Positions 1 to 8,003 of a stretch of DNA of 10,838 nt are shown here, in pieces. The DNA is taken from NCBI GenBank assembly GCA_002751075.1, contig NAOQ01000492.1:17340-28177 (forward strand), in the 5' to 3' direction. Under the pieces are notes generated by a model that was given only the letters and a program-made list of their open reading frames with translations, was not told the origin of the DNA and ran no database searches. The stretch's first letter is position 1, and each line of letters begins with the position of its first letter. A program made the translations under genes and the position numbers. This DNA is from Ichthyophonus hoferi (Eukaryota > Opisthokonta > Ichthyosporea > Ichthyophonida > Ichthyophonidae).

Positions 1-10
1 AGTTCGACAT

Positions 11-132
11 CATGCATGCCAGAAACACTTCACTCCAACCTTAAATCCATCCACTGACTTCTACGCATGGAAACCTACAAACTGTCCTTAAATTTGTATT
101 TGAACTATCAACATCTCCAGCTTTAAGGTGAC
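11..132. repeat. Dispersed direct repeat R1, copy 1
   Basis: About 120 bp similar to 1047-1186 in the same orientation. Shared blocks include catgNatgc, ccaacc, ccatccac, cttctac/cctctac, aaactg, and tatttgaactatcaacat/catttgagctatcaacat. Identity is roughly 70 to 75 percent by eye, with a small insertion in the second copy. The copies start 1036 bp apart. No class could be assigned. Confidence 0.65.
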
Positions 133-835
133 AGTTAGCCAATGGTAATCGGCCATAAATATGTAGGATTCAGTAGAAATCCAATAATTGCTTGTGTGAT
201 ACTTTATAATAGAAAGTATGTTACAAGATCGTTAGCTACTGATGAGTATGAAGGTTTGATCGAAGCCCAGATAATAATAGAACGATTCTTGGCATATTAT
301 GCAGTATAGAACAATATTACATCAATGAGAAAATATCGTGAGTTGGATTAGCTAATACAAACATTTATGATTGGCTCAATATCAGTTAAGTATAGACAAA
401 AGTCGATGTTAATGACCCTACAGGGCAATCGTCTCCTTATGCTCAGGAAAGAGGCCTGAAGGACCAAATCCTGAACCATCGTTGGACAAGAGTCAGTGAC
501 CTTTAAGTACATCAGCAGAGGAGATAACGCCCGAAAAACATTAAATGATATTTTACAGCATAAAGTTAGAATTATTTGGTGGTATGTCCAAGTAAAAAGT
601 GGTGCCCAGAAAAAGCTACAAAACCACTTTACTGTTGATACCTAAGACCATCCCTTCAGTCCGTTAGAGGAAGAAAGAAACTTTAGGTTGTTCTTTCTGT
701 GTAGTGAGTCATGCAGTCTTTTATTCTGGCAGCAGGTCTTGCCTTAGGCGGGATACCTAAACAATGTGTTGGGGTTCAGATAGGTAGTTACTGAGGCATC
801 CTGCCCAAAACAAGTTTTGGCAATCTGTGTATTAT
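133..835. other. No recognisable gene
   Basis: Sequence between repeats R1 and R2, of moderate AT content. A 55-codon ATG-initiated frame at 142-309 on the plus strand encodes a peptide with no known motif (NRKYVTRSLATDEYEGLIEA inside it). It has no splice or composition support, so it is not called as a gene. Confidence 0.5.
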
Positions 836-968
836 TGAAATATGTTTAAACGTATTTTTACGCCATATATGCAAAGAGATACGTTAAAACGCTATTTAAT
901 TCGGTATTCCCTCTTCTTCTAAATGAAATAAATGTAGGTCACAGGAATGTTCCTGTCTCTACTTGTTA
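836..968. repeat. Dispersed repeat R2, copy 1, with internal hairpin
   Basis: Similar in the same orientation to 5700-5825, from aatatgttt to acttgtta, with the block ctcttcttctaaa exact and cacaggaa/acaggaa and tgtctctactt shared. It contains an inverted pair GTTTAAACGTAT (844-855) and ATACGTTAAAAC (879-890), matching 11 of 12 bases. Just upstream is a perfect hairpin, CCAAAACAAGTTTTGG (805-820). Confidence 0.65.
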
Positions 969-1046
969 GGCCCAACTTGGTAAAAAAGAAAACTTAAATA
1001 TGTTATCATAATTACAAAATCTGATAATTCTATTAAGTCAATAATC

Positions 1047-1186
1047 CATGAATGCTGCAAACATTTCGCACCAACCCTACAACCATCCACGGACCTCTAC
1101 ATGTGGAGATTCAATTTTATTACATTTATAAACTGCCTTCAAATCAGCATTTGAGCTATCAACATTTTTTCAGATTCAAAGTGGTA
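1047..1186. repeat. Dispersed direct repeat R1, copy 2
   Basis: Partner of 11-132. The match runs from catgaatgct to about cagattcaaagtgg and then stops. Whether the two copies are the ends of one element of about 1.2 kb or independent insertions cannot be decided here, because the left copy lies at the window edge. Confidence 0.65.
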
Positions 1187-1364
1187 TCGAAGTAATGTAA
1201 AAAAACAGGTGAGGAGCACTATCACCTAAATCGGCAGATGGCGGATGCCAAAGCATAGCAGAAAACCAAGAGCAAGTACAAGAGACAGTGCCAAGACCCA
1301 ATGCCTGAGCCATTCGATACATGTCACACTCACTTCTGAATGCATCGGGAGTTATCCAGTTCAT
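1176..1364 (-). other. Possible small exon or fragment, ATG-initiated open frame of 62 codons
   Basis: An open frame from ATG at 1364 to TGA at 1176 on the minus strand. The DNA is GC-richer than its surroundings. The peptide (starting MNWITPDAFRSECDMYRMAQ, with three Cys and several Trp) shows no known domain and no clear signal peptide. It overlaps the end of repeat R1 by about ten bases. It could be repeat-derived, a gene remnant, or chance. Confidence 0.12.
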
Positions 1365-1479
1365 ATAGTAAGAGACAAGCCTACAACTATGTAGTCACCA
1401 AGTTAAGGTTCTTTTCATATCCCTTTTTCATATTTTTTATGTCCTAAGTGAAATAATTTTCCTAAACCGAGGGAAAGGG

Positions 1480-2045
1480 TTAAAACTGAAATATATAATC
1501 AGTTTGGGTATTTCTTTTTATAGCTATATACATTTAATATAGTTAGCAACTGTTTTTACTTGCGTACACTGGGAAAAGAGTTAGTGTAATCTATTGGAAT
1601 TAAATGCCAATCAAAATGTTGATCAAAATTAAACCAGCCAATGGCAGAGATCCGGCGACTACGTATGAAGTCATTTCAGATATTTATTTTTGGGATAAAT
1701 AAAACATGATCTGAAATGGTTGAACACGTAATCACAGGACCTCGCCATGGGGTGATTCAATTTTGATTGATCATCCTGGATTGCCATTTAATATTAATAT
1801 CAATAGGCTACACTAATTATTTTTCCCAGAAACACAGAAACATGGCGTAAACAAAACACATGCAAACAATCACACATACACACACTCAAAACAACCGCTC
1901 ACCTGCCAGGCCCAAGCCTGAATATGACCTTATAGGACCATAGCCCTAATAGCTACACTACACAAGTTAAAATAGTTGCTAACAATATTAAGTTAACATA
2001 GCTATAAAAAGAAATACTCAAACTAATTTTAATTTTCTGTTTTGG
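1480..2045. mobile_element. Fold-back MITE-like element, copy A of the local family
   Basis: A 566-bp element with long inverted arms. Outer arm pair: 1480-1568 against about 1958-2045, sharing GTATTTCTTTTTATAGCTA exactly and GTTAGCAACT just inside. Inner arm pair: 1569-1681 against 1709-1829, starting CTGGGAAAA and ending CATTTCAGAT, around a short AT-rich loop. The right arm has an extra block of about 128 bp (1830-1957) with no partner on the left; it is either an insertion or was lost from the left. There is no coding capacity and no clear target-site duplication, so the transposon superfamily cannot be assigned. Inner arms carry CCAAT-type motifs (agccaatgg). Confidence 0.8.
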
Positions 2046-3484
2046 CTATATTATAGATAGATAAATATTTAAATACATTGTTTCTGAACCAAAACAAAAT
2101 AAGAAGAAATTTTTTTAAATAAATAAATTGCTAATTGTCCGAGTGTATAATATATCTTTTTTTAGATCAATATGTTCAGGCTAAGTATGCAGAAAACAGA
2201 GAAATCAATAAATGGAAGACTCTGATTATATAAATTTTTTTTTTTTTAAAAAAAAAACTCATGTAGATATGTTTATTTCACAGTATTATATAGTTGACCA
2301 ATAGAGTTTCCCATACATATTTTGTTGAAAATAGAAAACAAACGAGTTTCTCAAACAGTACTGGGCAACTAATTACACGTGCTATAGCTTAACGCTCATT
2401 AGTTCACCAATCTATATCATTGAATTTATTTTGTTTTAACATTACTTATAACCTATAAAATAGAGTTATATTATAAATTGCAACATTTGTATGTCCTTAT
2501 ATGTATAGTTTGCTTCCTTTCTAATTCTTAGTGGTGCCTATTTTGCATTGGTATACTCTAAATATAGTATACTATTTATATACTATTTGATAGCCTAATT
2601 ATTAAAACCGTAACTACTTTTTCTATGTTGTATACGCTGCTTTATTCGACCCTTCTCTTGTGGGGTGTTTAGATAATTATTAATATATATCAAGAATTTC
2701 TTTTATGTATGTATGTATATTACTAAAATAAAAGACTTGCCTTGTATTCTGAATCTCGTCACCCTGCGGTAAGTTAGAACTTAGATAGGCTAAGCCGATT
2801 GTCTCTTCGGGCTGGAAATTGCACCATCTCTAGCCTAATAAGGCTATTACGTATGATTATTGTTAGTTATTGGAATTGGTATTATTCCAAGGCTACGATT
2901 ATGTTTCACTGTGCCGACTTTGAGGTAAAGTGCACATATAGCTCTTCTCCTAGAATCTACCATTTTACTTGATTGGATGAATATACGGCTAATTCCATAT
3001 TACAAGCGCGTTCTGTTTAACTTTTTAGCATAACTAGACTTAAATTAGCTATGGATTGGATGGAGATCCGGTGTCTGCCAACACCATTCTTTACGGACTG
3101 ACTACACAATTTCGACGTTGTCGTCATGGTTCTGTGCCTTTTAGGGGCGCCATTTCTTTATTTCATTTATTATGATGATGACTAGGTCATATGTTTAACC
3201 TTTTATGTATTGGATTTTTACTAGCACAGCTAGTATGGTTTTATATTAAGCAAGTCGCTATTGAGTTAAGTGCTGTGTTGAAATGCAGAGTATTTCAGGA
3301 TCAACTTTTGCAATCAGTTTTCTTTGATTGGCTATGAATCTCTAAAACTAATCTGATAATTGGTAATGTATTGTGGCAGTCATTATCATGAAAATATAAT
3401 AAATTGATACTATCCTAGATTAATTTATTTATAGGTGATAATAAGCAATAATTTATAATTTTAAAGCAAGAATATTTAAATACT
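2046..3484. other. Intergenic, no gene recognised
   Basis: AT-rich, with a 12-bp palindrome ATAGTATACTAT at 2564-2575. The part 2640-3180 is less AT-rich and gives only short frames. One holds a hydrophobic run followed by IYYDDD near 3140-3184. An AATAAAA followed by a gacttgcc stretch near 2727 recalls a polyadenylation site but has no gene in front of it. Confidence 0.5.
2235..2257. repeat. T13A10 homopolymer palindrome
   Basis: Thirteen T followed directly by ten A. Such a run may be a fused pair of poly-A tails of opposed retro-inserted elements, or simple slippage. No element body was recognised on either side. Confidence 0.7.
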
Positions 3485-3655
3485 TGTAGTATTTCTGTAA
3501 GATATAATTGTTTAATATTATTGGCAATACTAATACATGTAGTCTGGGAAAAAAATTTGTCGCAAACTAAACCTACCAATCAGAGAACATATAAGCTTAG
3601 ATTGAACAAGATGGAATCAGACCAATGGCAGAGGTTCCATGACTACATAAGATGA
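3485..3655 (+). mobile_element. MITE family copy B, single arm, diverged
   Basis: It aligns in order with the left arm of copy A: gtatttctgtaagatat, then tttaatatta, then gtctgggaaaa (about 3541), then accaatggcagagg and gactaca. No inverted partner arm lies nearby, so this is a half element or a solo arm. It is more diverged than copy C. The flanks on both sides are AT-rich and unremarkable. Confidence 0.65.
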
Positions 3656-4534
3656 GCTACTAAAACAAAAGTTGTAATGCTATTCCTGACTTCTGTTTGT
3701 GGGTATGCGGGCATGTGGGTGTTACGACTATAGTATGGTCCTTAGGTAAATAGCAAGTTAATTCTTTATTAAACTCTTTAAGTTCTTGCTTTTGTTTGAG
3801 AGTAATGGAAGCCTTTAATTTCTTACCTGGTAATGTATTATAAATGCGACAATTGTACCATTGAAATTGTCACATTTAGTAGCAGTAGTTGTAGGAAGGA
3901 ATAGTTTTTGTTGGAATGGATGGGCAAATTTTTAAAAGGAAAATGTGTTTGCAGAGAAGACACAATTACTTCGAATTGAAGTCCTGTGTAGTTTCCAACC
4001 TAGAACTATCCATCCATCTGTGTTGTGTGAATAACCCAGGAGATATGTTTCCATGTTTCACGTCCTCAGATAATGTGGAAATCATTATTTCTCATTAGGG
4101 AACCGCCTTGCTCACAAATATTCTTGATTATGTCATGCATAGTTGACTTATAGAAAGGTTTAGCCAATGGTTTTAATCTATGGTTAATATCTTAGTACTA
4201 CTGATTAGATGAAGCCCTGTGGTGATCTGATTCTTAACCAATGGTATATCAGGGTATCTCCTTTATAGTAGATGATCTAGCCAGTAAGGAACCTAAACTA
4301 AAGCTTTCCACCTATCTTATAATGCCCAAGGTTTTTATAAGTCCAGAGTGCCAAGAGACGCTGAAATAACTAATTGGTAACTCAACCTAATATACATCAC
4401 GCGCATCATATTATGTGTATATATTATTATAAAATACATTTTTCTACATTCAAGTAAGTTAATAATTAGAAATAGAATAGAATTAGAGTATCAATTTATA
4501 ATCAATAAATATAGGCCTGAATCAATAAGGAACA
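3656..4534. other. Intergenic, no gene recognised
   Basis: It contains a 60-codon frame (3916-4098, plus) with no recognisable domain and no splice context, and a short hairpin GACAATT/AATTGTC (3848-3871). CCAATGG motifs at 4162-4168 and 4240-4246 recall the MITE arms, but the match is too short to call a copy. Confidence 0.5.
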
Positions 4535-4998
4535 TAATATATATATGCAATACATAAACAGCTATGCTGTATAAAGTTTACTGAGATTTAGATTTAGTCT
4601 TCTATTAGCACTTGATTGGTGATAAGTGACGACTAATTCCTTACTGGAACTTTGAACCTCACCTGCCTGCAAGCATATTGTCTCTGTTTGATAGTAAATG
4701 ACAGAGTTGACTTTGCTTTCTGTTTTCTAAGGATGTGTGGGTTCTCTTTATGTGCGCTTTCTGTAGAGTTGAAAGAAAGTGCGCATAATAGAACCACGCA
4801 TACTCCAAACCCAATGTCAACACTGTTACTAACTCTCGAGCAGGTATAACAGATTCAGAGATAAATGAAATCTGAACTTTGAATAAGAAATTGGTCTCCA
4901 CTTAACACCAATTAGGTGTTAATGGAAAATTGAATCGAAAACACAATAAAGTTTATTAAATGCTTGGTTGCTCAATTGTAGCAAGTATATATAATATA
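4535..4998. mobile_element. Second fold-back element, about 230-bp inverted arms
   Basis: Left arm 4535-4762 and right arm about 4771-4998 are imperfect inverted copies around a centre near 4766. Matching blocks run along the whole length: atatatatgc/gcaagtatatat at the outside, TATAAAGTTTAC/GTTTATT, cttgattggtg/caccaattaggtg, gagttgac/gtcaacac, and gtgcgctttct/agaaagtgcgc at the centre. In one ungapped 29-base stretch (left 4590s-4620) all seven mismatches are transitions. The arms are unlike those of the family at 1480-2045. Open frames on both strands here (4652-4849 plus, 4659-4901 minus) give look-alike peptides (AHNRTTHT and AHIKRTHT) because the DNA is palindromic; they are not genes. 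Confidence 0.75.
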
Positions 4999-5494
4999 AA
5001 AAGTAATTGTGCTAGCATTCTTTTCAGTTCCAAGCATGCAAATATAATCGAAGACAGAAATACTTAAATAAACTAAATAATCAGTTTATTCCTGATCAAA
5101 AAGCATCAAACGTTATTGTCTCAATATTATTCATCTGAAGCCAACTAGATTCAATAATCTACACAGTGACTCACTCCACCAATTTTTTTAAATCTAAAAA
5201 AATATGCAATCATCCAATACCTAATGAAAGGATAATTATCAACTACAAAACTATGGTAACTAATCTAAAGATAAGAGAAATTTAATCCTTTGATATAATC
5301 CCTACTTTTAGTTATCACCAATAGAATAAAATATTGATTAATTAATTATTATTACTAACATACCAAAACATATAAATATCAATTGAAAACCCCATTCTAA
5401 ATTTCTTAATAATTAGAGATCAATGCTAACTGAACAGTAAGTTACTTTTGCCTATGACATTATGAAGTATTTACCCATATACTTCAACATAAAT
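4999..5494. other. AT-rich intergenic DNA
   Basis: No open frame of note. It has a perfect 8-bp hairpin TGAAGTAT/ATACTTCA at 5463-5486. An 18-bp stretch at 5329-5346 matches, inverted, 7433-7450; both are AT-only apart from one base. Confidence 0.5.
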
Positions 5495-5672
5495 AATTTG
5501 GGGATTTCTTATATAGATGTAAATATTTATTATTATTAACAATTACTATTACATATGTAGCCTGGAAAATAGTTAGTGCAATCTATTGGTGTTAAATGGC
5601 AATCCAAGATCATCTATCAAAATTGAACCAGTCAATAGTAGAAATCCTACAACCATATGATAAGCCATTTCA
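5495..5672 (+). mobile_element. MITE family copy C, single arm
   Basis: It follows the left arm of copy A closely: atttggggatttcttatatag, then the terminal-type motif cctggaaaatagttagtgca (about 5561), ctattggtgttaaatggcaa, tcaaaattgaaccagtcaat and aagccattt. No second arm follows. Instead it runs within 30 bp into the dispersed repeat at 5700-5825, which suggests the two may be parts of one longer ancestral element. Confidence 0.75.
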
Positions 5673-5699
5673 AGTTCTGCAGACTTGTTTAACAATAAA

Positions 5700-5825
5700 A
5701 AATATGTTTTAGCATATATGTACTCCGTGTATGTAAAGGGATATATTTAAATCCTTCTTAATTCTGCGTTTTCTCTTCTTCTAAACGAATATAGGCTACA
5801 GGAACGGTCATGTCTCTACTTATTA
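5700..5825. repeat. Dispersed repeat R2, copy 2
   Basis: Partner of 836-968. It directly follows MITE copy C. The first 35 bases or so, with the preceding gacttgttt, also resemble 7735-7775. This hints at a third, truncated copy there. Confidence 0.6.
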
Positions 5826-5888
5826 TTCTCAACAGCTGAGATACTTTGTAGATGACCAGGCTGGTCTTTGAATGTTACTGCATTCTGA

Positions 5889-6125
5889 TGGGGGAATGGG
5901 CCAGGAAGTCAGAGATGGTTTAATTTGATTTGGGAAGAAACCACATCGTCAGGAAAGGGTCTGAATTCAAAAGATGTGCCAACACCATCAACAACAATCC
6001 CATCCATAGCAACACCCGGTCTACCCCGCAAACCTCCATCCAATAAAACTCATGACCTTACAGACAATCCTTCCAGGCTTGAAAAAGAAAGAGTCTTCAG
6101 AAGGGGTTTAGTAGAAGAATTCTAA
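5889..6125 (+). other. Possible exon or gene fragment, open frame of higher GC
   Basis: An open stretch of 78 codons ending in TAA at 6123-6125, with no ATG at its left end. The translation is rich in Pro, Ser, Thr and charged residues (PTPSTTIPSIATPGLPRKPP, then LEKERVFRRGLVEEF), with no domain I recognise. The DNA here is clearly GC-richer than its flanks. Possible splice acceptors lie just upstream at 5835 (after a pyrimidine-rich stretch, ctcaacag) and at 5904. The stretch could be a last exon, a decayed gene or chance. No partner exon was found. Confidence 0.2.
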
Positions 6126-6857
6126 CAACACCGCCGCTTAAAGTACCCTCCACTAATCATTTTCAGTTGAAAAAAATGCAAGAAACACAATTTGTCTCAT
6201 TTTTATGCACACGTTTCCATTAGTGAAAGCATCATGGAAATATGATGAAGTACCTGAAGAAAGTTATATATATTATTATTATAGCAATACGCATGTTAAC
6301 GTTTTATTAGTTTAGTCTATAGGAGCAAATATTGTATGCATAGTAATAATTCTTAGTAGATATGAAGTTGGGGTTTGCAACGTATTTCGGTAGGCAACAT
6401 ACAACATACAAATAATAAAAAGCAATTATACTTACTTTATGTATGTTTTTAACAAATATCATTTATAATCTTGCCAGTTTGATCTACTGGCTACGGCCAT
6501 GCCTAGCCGAAAACATTTCATCTTATGAAATATATTTACAATCATTATATATTTATATTGATCTGTAACACTTGAAAGTAATAAACTATAATATACTATT
6601 TATAATTTTAACTTTGATTAATCACTCCGTAACGACTATATTTGGTTGAAAAAACTCCATTTAGTAAGACGTAATTACGTATTAATATATATATAAAGTT
6701 TACATTTTTATTTATATTACTTTATAATAGTTGTCAATATTAAAATATAGCTTACCATTTTTATTTTTAATCCAACGTAATCATTAGGTTACAGTCATAT
6801 CTAGTAGAGAGCACAAATTTTTTCCAATCTGGAAACTAGCGTTGAGTTGACAGGTTA
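6126..6857. other. AT-rich intergenic DNA
   Basis: A perfect 12-bp palindrome ACGTAATTACGT lies at 6669-6680. AATAAA at 6414-6419 could serve as a polyadenylation signal for the doubtful exon ending at 6125, but it is nearly 300 bases away. Nothing else was recognised. Confidence 0.5.
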
Positions 6858-7022
6858 GTCTATAGTATATAGTTTATAGTTTATATTATATGGTATATAG
6901 TATAGAGTCTATAGTATATATATGCTCTATCCTACCCAGGCATCTCTCTGTGACTATTATTATATATTATATACTATATACTATATATACTATAATCTAC
7001 TTTATATACTCTCATATATTAT
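6858..7022. repeat. TATAG-type low-complexity tract with palindromic halves
   Basis: The left half (6858-6925) is built from tatagtatata/tttatag words. The right half (6958-7020) is built from their reverse complements (tatactatatac). They flank a normal-complexity core with ctacccaggcatctctctgtg, so the region can fold into a large imperfect cruciform. It has no coding potential. Confidence 0.6.
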
Positions 7023-7615
7023 AGGTAATTAATATTAAAAATCTGGTTTGAATTCTAAATCGAACTTAATGGGGTCAAATCAATTCTGTAAATCAACGTC
7101 TTTTAACATAATAAGAAATTCTAAACCTTCAAAGATCTGAACAATGACTTTAAATATATTGTATGATTACTTGGATGCAAGACAGAGAGTAAAATACGAT
7201 TATTTGGAGTATGAGCAAACTGGGCAATAATCTTTATTAATATATTTGATAGCTAAAACTTAGCTACTTTGTATAACTGGATAATCATCAGCAATCAGTA
7301 TTTTCATGTATTTTATTATGTAGAATATTTTTACCCGTCTCGCGATCTCTTAGAATTTTTTATCGCTACTCTTTTTTCAATTAACACTACACTGCTTTTT
7401 AAATTTTTTATTGATTATTTATTAATACCTTTATTAATTAATCAATATTTATAAAAAATTAGTATTAATATAAAATGTCTAAGCTTGGTGTGGTTAAAAA
7501 CGTGAGACAGTATAGATAAATTAATTAACATTAACATACATTAATATTCATAAATTTTAAGTATAAATTAATAAATCAATGTCAACCAATAGAAACTAAC
7601 AAACTAATAAACAGC

Positions 7616-7654
7616 CATAAAATAATTATCATAAAATAATAATCATAAAATATA
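7616..7654. repeat. 14-bp short tandem repeat
   Basis: Units cataaaataattat (7616) and cataaaataataat (7630), then a partial third unit from 7644. It is AT-rich slippage-type sequence. Confidence 0.55.
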
Positions 7655-7907
7655 AAGTGCAAGTGAAAAAGTTTTTATTAATAAACTAATACTTGCAATG
7701 AATTTGCTCATAGGTCTTATTCTCAACTTTGGCTGACTTGTTTGATAATAAATATTTGTCTTAGCCTATCTTTAGTCTGTTTATGCCCACGGGGCACGTT
7801 ATAATTCACAGAGACGCTACTGTTTCGACATGTTTTCCAACAAATGGTCTATATACGTGTAGAAAGCATGTATAATTGTAAATATGCCTATTATTTAAAA
7901 TGCATGG

Positions 7908-7913
7908 TTTTAA
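7908..7913 (-). terminator. Possible polyadenylation signal of the HAD gene
   Basis: ATTAAA on the minus strand, about 90 nt past the TAA stop of the HAD gene. It is a common variant of AATAAA. In sequence this AT-rich the hexamer will often occur by chance, so this is only the nearest reasonable candidate. Confidence 0.25.
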
Positions 7914-8003
7914 TGTACGACAAACACCAATTATTAATATTAGTATAAAAGGGTTAATATCTATATATAGTTATATATTCTAATTTTTAAATAGCTACTA
8001 GCA

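Larger units (their letters stand above)
7023..8003. other. AT-rich intergenic DNA downstream of the HAD gene
   Basis: No gene recognised. The frame at 7269-7454 begins with TTG and is a hydrophobic product of AT-rich sequence. A stretch at 7735-7775 resembles the start of repeat R2 with its left flank (gacttgttt..aataaa..ttagc). The 3' end of the HAD transcript should lie in 7850-8003. Confidence 0.5.

Noticed and set aside
142-309. A 55-codon frame starting with ATG in the left-edge region
   Set aside because: No known motif, ordinary composition, and no supporting context.
2700-2775. AATAAAA followed by a cttgccttgtattctg stretch, resembling the end of a long terminal repeat
   Set aside because: No second copy, no primer-binding site and no internal element were found in the window.
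2755-2830. Less AT-rich stretch considered as a tRNA or snRNA
   Set aside because: No T-loop signature, cloverleaf or snRNA landmark could be fitted on either strand.
3916-4098. A 60-codon frame starting with ATG
   Set aside because: No recognisable domain, no splice sites in a sensible place, and a length that chance can produce.
4652-4901. Overlapping open frames on both strands
   Set aside because: They lie across a fold-back element, and the two peptides resemble each other because the DNA is palindromic.
5329-7450. 18-bp perfect inverted match between 5329-5346 and 7433-7450
   Set aside because: The sequence is almost pure A and T, the flanks do not match, and such matches arise easily by chance in this composition.
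7269-7454. A 61-codon hydrophobic frame
   Set aside because: It starts with TTG and its residues follow from AT-rich DNA. There is no splice or similarity support.
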